Source: JBGTLA01 sp041744375
Lineage (GTDB): Bacteria > Actinomycetota > Acidimicrobiia > Spongiisociales > ZC4RG35
Assembly: GCA_041744375.1 (NCBI GenBank)
Contig: JBGTLA010000113.1
Location: 1-15,059, forward strand
Length of the DNA stretch: 15,059 nucleotides
Direction of reading: 5' to 3'
Positions 1-6,979 of this stretch are shown in pieces. The position numbers were made by a program, and so were the translations under genes. Numbering within the stretch: position 1 is the first letter of the stretch; the number at the start of each line of letters is the position of its first letter. Below the pieces are notes generated by a model. It had not been told where the DNA came from and searched no databases. It worked only from the letters and a program-made list of their open reading frames with translations.

Positions 1-1059
1 GAGGCCGGCGCAGGAACCGAACGCCAACGCCACCACGACCGGTTCGCCGAAGAACCGGTCCATGCCCAACAAGAGTGCGAACTCTTTGCGGCCATCGCTC
101 GGTACGGGCGCGATGTGGGGAAGGTTCCGTTCGGTCCAGAAGGCGCGCTCGAATCTGAGAACCACCTTCTCGAATCGACCGAATCCCAACCGGGCGATGG
201 CCGCCAGACGCTCCGCCGGCAGCTCCGGTTGGAACCGGATGCTCCCGTTCTTGAGCACGCCGAGGGGAACGGTGACCACGACGTGGGAGCACTCCTCGAT
301 CTCACCGCTCGTCAGGGCCACCCGCACCTCTCCCCCGCCGTAACCCACTTCCCTCACCGGGCTGGCGGTCCGCACGTTCAATCCCGCACTGAGGGCGCCG
401 ACCAGCGACTCGTAACCGCCCACCGGGAAGTCTCCCAACGGAGACCCCTCATAATCCAGCGAGTTGGGCGGAAACCACCGAGCCGCGACTCTTTCGAGGG
501 GGCCCGACGTCTCACCCTCGGCGAAAAGGCGCAACAGATGACGGAGATGCTCACGGGAAGATGCCGCAAGTGCGGTCTTGGCGACGTAGCCGTCCACCGC
601 CGAGGCGAGCGAGACTTGCGAACCCAGGGTCGACCTCAGCTCGTCGAGGGCGGTGAGGAACTTCTCGTAGGCCACCCGCAGCCTGGCCCCTTCGTCGGCG
701 TCGAGGCGACCGGTGGCAGGGTCCCAGAACACTGCCTCATCGAGGAAGTCACCTGGCACCCGGCCGATCCCCACCTGATCGGCCAGCGTCGACATCGGAT
801 TCCCGTGCGGGGTGTGGATCCACGATGCCCCCAAGTCCACCTTGAGGCCACCCACGTCCACGGTGCGGATACGACCTCCCAGTCGGGGGCGAGCCTCCAG
901 CACCACACACTCGACACCGGCGTGCGTCAAGGCGTTGGCGACGGCAACCCCGGCCATCCCCGCCCCGATCACGATCACTCGCTCGACCGGTTCGACGACG
1001 CCACCGGGCACGGCCACCGATCCGTCATACGGCAGGGTCCCACTACTCGGCCGGGTCAT
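1..1059 (-). CDS. Flavin-dependent amine oxidase, C-terminus cut by window edge
   Basis: Predicted FAD-dependent monoamine oxidase-type enzyme, which would oxidise an amine (or similar) substrate with O2; the substrate cannot be told. Only 353 residues lie in the window, against about 430-460 for complete relatives, so the C-terminal FAD/substrate segment is missing. From the ATG at 1059 the protein has a 24-residue lead, then a Rossmann dinucleotide-binding segment VIVIGAGMAGVAVANAL (about residues 26-42) ending in the acidic LEARPRLGGRIRT stretch, followed by VDLGASWIHTPHGNP, all hallmarks of the amine oxidase/phytoene desaturase superfamily. A later segment VVVTVPLGVLKNGSIRF is the usual second FAD-domain strand. 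No signal peptide or membrane segment is seen, so it is probably cytosolic. A GGAAG lies 11 nt before the ATG. The reading frame stays open upstream, so an in-frame GTG at 1077 is an alternative start. It is divergent from the hydrolase at 1207. The family call is firm; the exact function is not. Confidence 0.88.
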   Translation of the reverse strand, partial: MTRPSSGTLPYDGSVAVPGGVVEPVERVIVIGAGMAGVAVANALTHAGVECVVLEARPRLGGRIRTVDVGGLKVDLGASWIHTPHGNPMSTLADQVGIGRVPGDFLDEAVFWDPATGRLDADEGARLRVAYEKFLTALDELRSTLGSQVSLASAVDGYVAKTALAASSREHLRHLLRLFAEGETSGPLERVAARWFPPNSLDYEGSPLGDFPVGGYESLVGALSAGLNVRTASPVREVGYGGGEVRVALTSGEIEECSHVVVTVPLGVLKNGSIRFQPELPAERLAAIARLGFGRFEKVVLRFERAFWTERNLPHIAPVPSDGRKEFALLLGMDRFFGEPVVVALAFGSCAGL

Positions 1060-1143
1060 TCCAACGAAGTCTTCCACAACAAGGACCCGATCACGGTAGC
1101 AACCACCGGCCCGAACCCGACGCGTACGCCACAATGGGGTGAA

Positions 1144-1158
1144 TGCCCGATGCGGGCA
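1144..1158. repeat. Perfect short inverted repeat in the amine oxidase/hydrolase divergent region
   Basis: TGCCCG-ATG-CGGGCA, a 6-bp perfect dyad with a 3-nt centre, lies in the 147-bp gap between the two divergent genes, about 50 bp before the hydrolase start. It could be a repressor operator or a small RNA hairpin. No T-run follows on either strand, so it is not a normal terminator. Nothing else recognisable is seen in the gap (1060-1206) apart from the hydrolase ribosome site. Confidence 0.35.
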
Positions 1159-1206
1159 ACTTGCAACTCTGGCACGCTGGGCGGGTCCCAACCGAAGGAG
1201 TGAACA

Positions 1207-2043
1207 TTGGCCACGGTGGCACTCAACGGAGTCGAGCTCTTCTATCAGACTGCCGGGGAAGGAGAAAGGCTGGTCCTCACCCACGGGGCGTGGACCAACA
1301 GCGACACCTGGGCCGGCATCGCCCCCCGATTGGCGGAAAGTTTCGAAGTCGTCACCTGGGATCGACGCGGCCACAGCCGCAGCCATGGCGACCCAGGCGA
1401 TGGATCTCTGGCCGAGGGCGCCACCGACCTGGCGGCTCTCATCGAACACCTCGGCGGCGGAGCGACGCACCTCATCGGCAACTCGGCCGGTGGTGAAGTC
1501 GCTCTCCACCTGCTGGCGTCGCGACCGGACCTGGTCGCCAGTGCCGCCGTCCACGAGCCGGGCAACCTGGCACTGCTCGCCGATACAGACGATGACCACC
1601 TGCTGGGTCTCATCGCCCGGGAGCGCCAAGTGTGCGAAGGGGTGGTCGAGATGATCGAGGAGGGCAGACATGAGCAAGCGGCCACCGAATTCATGGAGAT
1701 CGTGCTCGGGCCCGGAGGCTGGGAGATGCTCGGCGCGGAGCTGCGGGCCACTCTCGTCTCCAACGCCGCCACCTTTCCCGGCGAGAGCGAGGACCCCTTC
1801 GATCCGGACTCACTCGACGTGGCAACTCTCTCGTCGTCATCGGCTCCGCTCATGATCTCCTACGGGACCGACAGCACTGAGCTATTGCGAGCCTCGACCA
1901 CAGAACTGGCTCGGCGACTTCCCAACTCCCGGCTCGAGGTCCTGTCCGGATGCGGCCACATACCTCATCGGACCCATCCCGATGTCTATCTCGGCGCCCT
2001 CACGGCGTTCTACGACTCGGTCAATGCAGGCGCTTGGCGTTGA
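1207..2043 (+). CDS. Alpha/beta hydrolase
   Basis: A 278-residue serine hydrolase of the alpha/beta fold. The motifs are in the expected order: oxyanion-hole segment LTHGAW (about 24-29), WDRRGHSRS (51-59), nucleophile elbow GNSAGG with Ser93, likely acid Asp222 in ISYGTDS, and catalytic His251 in GCGHIPH. The length is normal for esterase, epoxide-hydrolase-like or haloperoxidase-like members, and the substrate cannot be predicted. The TTG at 1207 is chosen because GAAGGAG at 1194-1200 sits 6 nt upstream; the in-frame GTG at 1216 would be poorly placed. No signal peptide is visible, so it is probably cytosolic. The divergent amine oxidase gene might act on related small molecules, but nothing in the sequence shows this. 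It is followed after 75 nt by the RDD gene, which seems to have its own promoter. Confidence 0.9.
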   Translation: MATVALNGVELFYQTAGEGERLVLTHGAWTNSDTWAGIAPRLAESFEVVTWDRRGHSRSHGDPGDGSLAEGATDLAALIEHLGGGATHLIGNSAGGEVALHLLASRPDLVASAAVHEPGNLALLADTDDDHLLGLIARERQVCEGVVEMIEEGRHEQAATEFMEIVLGPGGWEMLGAELRATLVSNAATFPGESEDPFDPDSLDVATLSSSSAPLMISYGTDSTELLRASTTELARRLPNSRLEVLSGCGHIPHRTHPDVYLGALTAFYDSVNAGAWR

Positions 2044-2106
2044 AGCCCGACGCCGGCAAAGCCGCCCCAGCGCGCACCGGCGTCTGTTGGACTGGGCGGG
2101 GTGCGG

Positions 2107-2112
2107 TAGCGT
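2107..2112 (+). promoter_or_regulatory. Candidate -10 element for leaderless RDD gene
   Basis: TAGCGT fits the actinobacterial TANNNT -10 pattern and ends 6 nt before the ATG at 2119, which would place transcription initiation at the start codon. No Shine-Dalgarno site precedes the ATG. TTGGAC at 2087-2092 resembles a -35, but the 14-nt spacer is too short, so only the -10 is proposed. Confidence 0.4.
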
Positions 2113-2118
2113 GTTCGG

Positions 2119-2844
2119 ATGCATCTCGACGATCGTCTCACGATCGAAACGCCTGAAGGCGTCTCCATCGAGCTGACGCTGGCGGGGCTGGGATCTCGGC
2201 TGGGCGCCGCCGCCGTCGACATCACCATCCAAACCGTCGTGCTGCTGGCGCTGGTGCTCGCCCTCACCCTGGCAGGGGCAGTGGTGTCGGCCGATCTCGG
2301 CATCTTCGTGATGGGTATAGGCACGTTGCTCATCGCCCTGGTCGTGCTCGGCTACTACCTCTTGTTCGAGGCTCTCAACGGGGGCCGCACGCCGGGCAAA
2401 GCGGCGTTCGGGATTCGTGTGGCCACCGTCGACGGCCGACCGCTGACCCTGGCGGCCGTGACCCTGCGCACCCTGCTGCGTCTGGTCGACTTCCTTCCGC
2501 TCCTCTACGCCGTCGGGGCGATGTCGGTGGTGGCCACCTCCAAGAACCAGCGGCTCGGCGACCTGGTCGCCAACACCGTGGTGGTGCGTGACCGCAAGCC
2601 GACGCCGGCCGCTCCACCCGAAGTCGCCGGCTCGCGCCAAGGTTGGGACGTCGCCACCGTCTCGGACGCCGAGATGGCCATCGTCCGGCGCTACTCGGCC
2701 CGTCGCCACCAGCTCACCCCCGAAGCGAGGGTGAAACTCGCCGCCGAGACTGCCGCCCGGCTCCGTCCCAAGGTGACCGGAGGCCAGTATCTCGACGACG
2801 AGGACTTCCTGCTCCAACTCCTCGTCGAGAAGTCACGCGACTGA
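2119..2844 (+). CDS. RDD-family membrane protein with C-terminal extension
   Basis: A 241-residue integral membrane protein of the RDD (YckC-like) family, whose biochemical role is poorly defined. The N-terminal domain shows the family Arg/Asp pattern (R27 and D34 in SRLGAAAVD, and LLRLVDFLP near 119-127) and the conserved EALNGGRTPGKAAFGIRV (84-101) and KNQRLGDLVANTVVV (142-156). Hydrophobic segments lie at about 36-56, 62-82 and 124-140. Residues from about 160 to 241 form a soluble, charged tail (WDVATVSDAEMAIVRRY and later AARLRPKV). A similar tail is familiar from actinobacterial RDD proteins that sit near DUF58/MoxR/SpoIIM genes, but none of those is present here. The ATG at 2119 directly follows a -10-like hexamer and has no ribosome site. 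The stop is only 13 nt from the stop of the convergent rnc, with no terminator between. Confidence 0.9.
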   Translation: MHLDDRLTIETPEGVSIELTLAGLGSRLGAAAVDITIQTVVLLALVLALTLAGAVVSADLGIFVMGIGTLLIALVVLGYYLLFEALNGGRTPGKAAFGIRVATVDGRPLTLAAVTLRTLLRLVDFLPLLYAVGAMSVVATSKNQRLGDLVANTVVVRDRKPTPAAPPEVAGSRQGWDVATVSDAEMAIVRRYSARRHQLTPEARVKLAAETAARLRPKVTGGQYLDDEDFLLQLLVEKSRD

Positions 2845-2857
2845 CGGAAAGGTCGCA

Positions 2858-3529
2858 TCAGCTCTCGAGGTTGTCGAGGGCGAGTCGGGCGGCTTCCTGT
2901 TCGGCTTCCTTCTTGGAACGACCCTCGCCCGCACCGAGGATCTTGTCGCCGAGATGTACCCGGGCGGTGAAAAGTCGGGCATGGTCCGGCCCGGAGCCCT
3001 CCACGACGTATTCGGGTCGTTCACCATCGGCGGCCAGTTTCTCTTGCAGGCGGGTCTTGTAGTCACGACGTCCCGGCGCCTCGGCCCAGGCCCGGAGGTG
3101 GTCCTCCCACAAGCTCAGGATGACACTGCGAGCAGTCGGGTAGTCGGCATCGAGATGGACTGCTGCCAACACCGCCTCCATGGCGTCGGCGAGGATCGAC
3201 TCCTTTTCTCGACCTCCCGAGGCCTCCTCCCCCCGGCCGAGGCGGAGATGGGCTCCGAGGCCCACCCGCTCGGCCATCTCGGTGAGGGCAGCGCCGCTGA
3301 CGGAGGCGGCACGGATCTTGGCCAGCTGGCCCTCGGGCAGCGCCGGGTACTGCGAAAAGAGGAAGTCGGTGACGGCCAGCTGGAGGACGGCGTCACCGAG
3401 GAACTCGAAGCGCTCGTTGTATTCGGTCCCGGGATGCTCGGAGGCGTAGGAGCTGTGAGTGAGGGCCTGGACCATCAGGTGGGGCTTGGAGAACTCATGG
3501 CCCAGGTTCGCCTCCAGGTCGGAGGTCAT
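2858..3529 (-). CDS. rnc: Ribonuclease III
   Basis: Double-strand-specific endoribonuclease that processes the rRNA precursor and structured mRNAs. The 223 residues match the normal size. The RNase III signature NERFEFLGDAVLQ is at 38-50, with the catalytic acidic residues E42, D46, D115 and E118 (in SILADAMEAV). The C-terminal double-stranded-RNA-binding domain covers about 156-221, from DYKTRLQE to GEGRSKKEAEQEAARLAL. The ATG overlaps the plsX stop as ATGA (3526-3529), so translation is probably coupled to plsX. This is the last gene of the rsmD-to-rnc block. mutM and smc, which often follow rnc, are absent here; the DNA downstream belongs to a convergent gene 13 nt away. Confidence 0.97.
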   Translation of the reverse strand: MTSDLEANLGHEFSKPHLMVQALTHSSYASEHPGTEYNERFEFLGDAVLQLAVTDFLFSQYPALPEGQLAKIRAASVSGAALTEMAERVGLGAHLRLGRGEEASGGREKESILADAMEAVLAAVHLDADYPTARSVILSLWEDHLRAWAEAPGRRDYKTRLQEKLAADGERPEYVVEGSGPDHARLFTARVHLGDKILGAGEGRSKKEAEQEAARLALDNLES

Positions 3530-4500
3530 CGCCCCGCCACTCTCTCTCGCAACCGGCCCACCAGGTTCTCGGCGGCGCCGTCGCTGGCCAGGCGCAGCGC
3601 ATTGGCGATCGACCGGGCCGAGGAGGAGCCGTGGGCGATGACGACCACACCGGACACGCCCAAGAGGTGCCCGCCCCCGTAGGTCTCGGGGTCGAGGAGG
3701 TCGCGCACTTCGTCGAGCGCGGGCATGGCGGCTGCCGCCGTTTCCGGTCCGAGGCGCTCGAGTCCGTCGACCGCCATCTGCACGACCATCCGGGCGGCTC
3801 CTTCCACCGCCTTCAGGAAGACGTTGCCGGTGAATCCGTCGGTCACGATCACGTCGGCACGGTTGCGACCGACGTCGCGACCCTCGACGTTGCCCACGAA
3901 CTCCAGGTCGGCCTCTTTGAGGAGGACATACGCCGCCCGTTCCAGTTTGCGGCCTTTGCCCTCCTCCTCCCCGTTGGAGAGCAAACCCACCCGGGGCCGC
4001 TCGATTCCCAAGAAGACCTCGGCGGCCACCGTGCCCATGCGGGCGAATTGGAGGAGGTGATCCGCCTTGACGTCGGTGTTGGCTCCCGAATCCAGCACGA
4101 TGGTGGCGGTGGGACGAGTCGGCCAGATCGATGCGATGGAAGGCCTGGCCACACCCGGCACCCGCCCGATGAGGACGGCGGCGCTGGCCATCGCCGCCCC
4201 GGTGGAGCCCGCCGAAACAAACCCGTCCACCTCACCGGTTCGAACCAACCGGGCGGCCACCGCCACCGACGAGTTCGGCTTGGAACGCAGTGTGCGCGAG
4301 GGCTCCTCGCCCATCTCGATGATGTCGGGGGCGTGGGCTATGGGCACCTTTACGCCGTGTTCTGCCAGGTGCACAGAGAGCACCGCCTCGTCGCCGACCA
4401 AGACGACATCGACACCGGAACCGGCCGCCGAGACCGCCCCAGCCACCAGCGCCTCAGGAGCGTTGTCGCCCCCCATGGCGTCGAGTGCGATGCGCGACAA
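3526..4500 (-). CDS. plsX: Phosphate acyltransferase PlsX
   Basis: Converts acyl-ACP and phosphate to acyl-phosphate, the donor used by PlsY for the first acylation of glycerol-3-phosphate; a peripheral membrane enzyme. The 324 residues are the normal length. Motifs seen are ALDAMGGD (5-12), SAGSTGA (96-102), LDSGANTDVKA (136-146), GLLSNGEEEGKG (172-183), NVEGRD (204-209), VTDGFTGNVFLK (219-230), and YGGGHLLGVSG followed by AHGSSS near the C-terminus. Translation starts at TTG (4500), the only start compatible with the conserved N-terminus, because the rpmF stop lies in the same frame three codons upstream. No good Shine-Dalgarno site is seen, so reinitiation after rpmF is likely. The rpmF-plsX pairing is classical, and the end overlaps rnc by ATGA. 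Confidence 0.96.
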   Translation of the reverse strand: MSRIALDAMGGDNAPEALVAGAVSAAGSGVDVVLVGDEAVLSVHLAEHGVKVPIAHAPDIIEMGEEPSRTLRSKPNSSVAVAARLVRTGEVDGFVSAGSTGAAMASAAVLIGRVPGVARPSIASIWPTRPTATIVLDSGANTDVKADHLLQFARMGTVAAEVFLGIERPRVGLLSNGEEEGKGRKLERAAYVLLKEADLEFVGNVEGRDVGRNRADVIVTDGFTGNVFLKAVEGAARMVVQMAVDGLERLGPETAAAAMPALDEVRDLLDPETYGGGHLLGVSGVVVIAHGSSSARSIANALRLASDGAAENLVGRLRERVAGR

Positions 4501-4506
4501 GGTACG

Positions 4507-4683
4507 TCAGTCGACCTCGAGGACCTCGCGACCGTTGTACTGGCCACAGTTGGGACAAGCCCTATGAGGCAGTTTGGTCGCCTTGCACTGCGGGCAGGTC
4601 GAAGTGGTGGGCCTGCTCACCTTCCAGGCCGCCTTGCGCTGGCGGGTGCGGCTCCGGGACATCTTCTTCTTGGGCACCGCCAT
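4507..4683 (-). CDS. rpmF: 50S ribosomal protein L32 (zinc-ribbon form)
   Basis: A 58-residue large-subunit protein with the canonical start MAVPKKKMSRSRTRQRKA and two CxxC knuckles (C30/C33 and C43/C46), the zinc-binding C+ form. The frame is open further upstream to 4764, but the family N-terminus and a strong GGAGGAG eight nt before the ATG fix the start at 4683. It lies 80 nt downstream of the DUF177 gene, as usual for the DUF177-rpmF pair, and 6 nt before plsX. The 80-nt gap may hold a promoter (TACCCT on this strand at 4719-4724) and contains a small dyad at 4727-4741. Confidence 0.97.
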   Translation of the reverse strand: MAVPKKKMSRSRTRQRKAAWKVSRPTTSTCPQCKATKLPHRACPNCGQYNGREVLEVD

Positions 4684-4691
4684 GAGCAGCA

Positions 4692-4698
4692 CTCCTCC
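4692..4698 (-). promoter_or_regulatory. Shine-Dalgarno site that fixes the rpmF start
   Basis: GGAGGAG on the minus strand, 8 nt before the ATG at 4683. It selects the L32 start over the in-frame upstream ATG at 4764 and is the strongest ribosome site in this block, fitting a highly expressed ribosomal protein. Confidence 0.85.
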
Positions 4699-4763
4699 AT
4701 CTTGGTTGCAACGGACAGGGTACCGGCGGACGAGGCGTCCGACAGGAATCAAGCCGGACGGCA

Positions 4764-5288
4764 CTACGGCGAGCGTCGCTCCCCTCGATCGTCCTCGATC
4801 AGGTCACGGAGGACGGCAAACGGAGAGGTAGACGGCTCGACGTGACCGCCACAGGGGTTCTCATTCAAGTCGTTCCCGCAGGTGGGGCAAAGTCCTGCAC
4901 AGTCGGGCCGGCACAGCGGCCGCATCGGCACCGCCAGGGCGATCTCGTCGCGCACGGGGCCGGTGAGGTCGATGGTATCGCGCTCCAGGGCGTAGCCGTC
5001 TTCGTCCGGTTCCTCCTCGAAGACCTGAAAAGCCGACACGGAGAGCTCTTCGGGCCACTCCGCCAAACAGCGGGTGCACACCAGTTGGGCGGTGACGGTG
5101 GCTTGGAACCGAGCCAGCACCCCGTCGTCGATGCCGTCCAGATCCACCGTGACCGTTGCTTCGCCCTCCACGCGCGATTCGCCCACGGCCACGTCGACGC
5201 TCACCGACCCCCGCTCGGTGCGACGCTCGCCGGGCCGGTCGACCAGATCGGAGACGAGGATGCGAAAGACGCCCTGGCGGGCGGTCAC
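4764..5288 (-). CDS. DUF177 (YceD) family protein linked to 23S rRNA/L32
   Basis: A 174-residue member of the DUF177/YceD family, whose E. coli member is needed for 23S rRNA accumulation and is encoded beside rpmF. The sequence has the CTRCL knuckle (C71, C74), an acidic middle (EEEPDEDGY), then DTIDLTGPVRDEIALAVPMRPLC and a second cysteine cluster, CAGLCPTCGNDLN (C130, C134, C137), with C126 and C146, probably a zinc site. The GTG at 5288 overlaps the upstream stop as GTGA (5285-5288), so translation is coupled to the SepIVA-like gene. The position directly before rpmF supports the family call. The molecular function is known only from relatives. Confidence 0.92.
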   Translation of the reverse strand: MTARQGVFRILVSDLVDRPGERRTERGSVSVDVAVGESRVEGEATVTVDLDGIDDGVLARFQATVTAQLVCTRCLAEWPEELSVSAFQVFEEEPDEDGYALERDTIDLTGPVRDEIALAVPMRPLCRPDCAGLCPTCGNDLNENPCGGHVEPSTSPFAVLRDLIEDDRGERRSP

Positions 5289-5911
5289 AACGGTACGTCA
5301 GGGGGTTTGGGCCGGGCCCGGTGCAGTTCCTCACGCGAATAGTGGACCTTTCCGAGGAGCTCACTCAGGAGGTTCTCGACTTTCTCCAGGCTGCGCTCGA
5401 TGTCGTCTTCGGCTTCCAATCTCAACCGGCGGGCCTCGCCTTCGGCCCTGCGCACCAAGATGTTTGCTTCCTCCACGGCTTCGGCCACCACATGCGAATC
5501 CGACACCAGCCGCCGTGACTCGCCTTTCGCCTTCTCAACGATGTCGTGGGCCCGTTCGTTGGTGCGGGCGATGAACGCCTCCCGCTCACGCACCATCCAC
5601 CGGGCGGCCCGGAGCTCGTCGGGCAGCTCATTGCGAAGCCGCTCCAACATGACCAGGAACTGTTCGCGATCGACGAGGACACTCGAAGACAGGGGCATGG
5701 TCTTGGCCTCGTGCAGGTGAGCGATCAGATCGTCCACCATGTCCTGGAGCTCGCCCACCGAGGTGCGGGGGCGCGGCTCGTCGATGGCCGACGCCACCAC
5801 CTGCTGGGACGACTCGGTGTAGTAGGGCTGGTCCGAGCCGGCATCGCCGGGGTCGCCGGCCTCGTCGTCGGCGTAATCGTCGTATTCGTCTTCGTAGTCG
5901 TCGTTGTTCAT
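5285..5911 (-). CDS. SepIVA/DivIVA-like coiled-coil protein with acidic N-terminal tail
   Basis: A 208-residue protein in three parts. The N-terminal tail, about residues 1-45, is very acidic and tyrosine-rich, starting MNNDDYEDEYDDYADDE. Residues about 53-72 (VGELQDMVDDLIAHLHEAKT) resemble the conserved coil of DivIVA-type proteins. From about 82 to 195 there is a long charged helical coil rich in Arg/Glu/Ala, including RRLVSDSHVVAEAVEEAN and RRAEGEARRLRLEAEDD. In mycobacteria the gene directly before the DUF177 gene and rnc encodes SepIVA, a DivIVA-domain septation factor, so that role is inferred from architecture and position. Such coils are also sometimes labelled ATP-synthase b-like, a weaker match. 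The ATG at 5911 overlaps the coaD stop as ATGA. The same frame stays open upstream through coaD and into rsmD, but that extension is antisense-free noise in another frame and is not used. Confidence 0.7.
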   Translation of the reverse strand: MNNDDYEDEYDDYADDEAGDPGDAGSDQPYYTESSQQVVASAIDEPRPRTSVGELQDMVDDLIAHLHEAKTMPLSSSVLVDREQFLVMLERLRNELPDELRAARWMVREREAFIARTNERAHDIVEKAKGESRRLVSDSHVVAEAVEEANILVRRAEGEARRLRLEAEDDIERSLEKVENLLSELLGKVHYSREELHRARPKPPDVPL

Positions 5912-6375
5912 CGCAACCGCTCCTCGAGTGCACCCGCCACATGCCGGGGCACCAGCCCCCGGTAGGCACCGCCCAGTTTGGCAACCTCGCGCACCAAGGA
6001 CGAGGAAAGGTACGACCACTCGGGATTGGTGGGCAGGAACACGGTCTCGATACCGGCGATGCTGCGGTTCATCTGGGCCATCTGGAGCTCGTAGTCGAAA
6101 TCGGAGACCGCTCTGATGCCCTTCACGATCGTGTCGACTCCCCGTTCTCGGGCGAAATCGACTAGGAGCCCGTCGAAAGCAGCCACTTCGACCCGGTCGC
6201 CGACCCCTTGTGAGATCATCGCCACCCGTTCCTCCACACCGAACATGGGCTCCTTCGAGGGGTTGGCCACCACCGCCACCACCACCCGGTCGAAGATCTC
6301 GAGGGAACGGTCGATGATGTCGATGTGACCGTTGGTCGGTGGGTCGAAGCTGCCGGGGCAGAGAGCTGCCGTCAT
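5908..6375 (-). CDS. coaD: Phosphopantetheine adenylyltransferase
   Basis: Transfers AMP from ATP to 4'-phosphopantetheine to give dephospho-CoA, the penultimate step of CoA synthesis, in the cytosol. The 155 residues are close to the usual 157-161. The nucleotidyltransferase motif GSFDPPTNGHIDII (8-21, with TNGH) is intact, as are KGIRAVSDFDYELQMAQMNR (85-104) and YLSSSLVRE (122-130), the equivalents of the ISSTxVR segment. The ATG at 6375 is preferred over the in-frame GTG at 6381 because AGGAAGG lies 7 nt before the ATG but only one base before the GTG. It follows rsmD by 12 nt and overlaps the next gene by ATGA. Confidence 0.96.
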   Translation of the reverse strand: MTAALCPGSFDPPTNGHIDIIDRSLEIFDRVVVAVVANPSKEPMFGVEERVAMISQGVGDRVEVAAFDGLLVDFARERGVDTIVKGIRAVSDFDYELQMAQMNRSIAGIETVFLPTNPEWSYLSSSLVREVAKLGGAYRGLVPRHVAGALEERLR

Positions 6376-6382
6376 CGTCACG

Positions 6383-6389
6383 CCTTCCT
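6383..6389 (-). promoter_or_regulatory. Shine-Dalgarno site that decides the coaD start
   Basis: AGGAAGG on the minus strand overlaps the rsmD stop codon TAG and is 7 nt from the ATG at 6375. It is too close to the alternative GTG at 6381 to serve it. Confidence 0.75.
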
Positions 6390-6936
6390 AAGTGGCCGGT
6401 GTCTTGGTGTAACGGTGGATTCTGGCGTCTCCGTAGCGCCGATCGGCGGCAACCGCCCATCCCGGGGGCGGGTGGGGGGCGCTGTCCCGCTGCCGGCGGC
6501 TGACCACGACTTCGCCGTCGGGCTCCAGCACGGTGTCCACCATCTCGAGATGAGCGTCGAGCACCTCCCCGGCGAGGTCCCAGGGTGGGTCGATGAAGAC
6601 GATGTGGTACGTCTTCGTGCCGGGAGCCGCCAGGAAGCGATCCACATCTTGGGCTATGACACTTCCGCCCAGTCCGACGGTGCCGACGTTGGTGCGCAGG
6701 GCCTCCAATGCCTTGCGACCCTTCTCCACGAAGGTGGCCGAGGCCGCCCCCCGGCTGAGGGCCTCCAGCCCGTACGAGCCCGACCCGGCGAACAGATCGA
6801 GCACGTCGGAGTCCTCCACCCACGGCCCCAGGGCCGAGAAGACCGCCTCGCGCACGCGGTCGGTGGCCGGACGGGTGTCGGCCGTGTCAGGAGCGACGAG
6901 ACGGCGGCCCTTGGCGGCTCCGGTGATGATCCTCAC
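6388..6936 (-). CDS. rsmD: 16S rRNA (guanine966-N2)-methyltransferase
   Basis: AdoMet-dependent methyltransferase acting on G966 of 16S rRNA in the small subunit. The 182 residues match family length. The N-terminus MRIITGAAKGRRL is typical, the AdoMet-binding motif DLFAGSGSYGLEAL is at 47-60, and the amino-methyltransferase motif IV is DPPW at 116-119. The frame is open upstream, but the family start places translation at the GTG at 6936. No Shine-Dalgarno site is visible; instead TATCGT ends 7 nt before the GTG. It is the first gene of the coupled rsmD-coaD-SepIVA-DUF177-rpmF-plsX-rnc block and is divergent from the DUF2237 gene with 43 nt between. Confidence 0.95.
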   Translation of the reverse strand: MRIITGAAKGRRLVAPDTADTRPATDRVREAVFSALGPWVEDSDVLDLFAGSGSYGLEALSRGAASATFVEKGRKALEALRTNVGTVGLGGSVIAQDVDRFLAAPGTKTYHIVFIDPPWDLAGEVLDAHLEMVDTVLEPDGEVVVSRRQRDSAPHPPPGWAVAADRRYGDARIHRYTKTPAT

Positions 6937-6943
6937 CCAGCCC

Positions 6944-6949
6944 ACGATA
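6944..6949 (-). promoter_or_regulatory. Candidate -10 element for leaderless rsmD
   Basis: TATCGT on the minus strand ends 7 nt before the rsmD GTG, the spacing expected when transcription begins at the start codon. No convincing -35 is seen 17-18 nt further upstream (TGGTGC at 6967-6972). It would drive the whole block down to rnc and overlaps the upstream region of the divergent DUF2237 gene. Confidence 0.4.
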
Positions 6950-6979
6950 CGGGAGTCGGCGATATGGCACCATGCACCC

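Noticed and set aside
115..1203. Long open frame on the + strand opposite the amine oxidase
   Set aside because: Translation is low-complexity His/Arg/Gly/Pro-rich with no family motif, while the minus strand gives a clear Rossmann FAD enzyme. It is a high-GC shadow.
4727..4741. CGGACG-AGG-CGTCCG dyad between DUF177 and rpmF
   Set aside because: A 6-bp stem with no T-run, in GC-rich DNA; too short to call a terminator or attenuator, although it lies in the rpmF leader region.
3631..4845. 404-codon + strand open frame opposite plsX and rpmF
   Set aside because: It is antisense to two clearly identified genes, with no motif and no ribosome site.
5912..6823. In-frame upstream extension of the SepIVA-like gene
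   Set aside because: It would overlap all of coaD and most of rsmD in another frame; the translation is Gly/Arg-rich. The ATGA overlap at 5908-5911 fits normal operon coupling.
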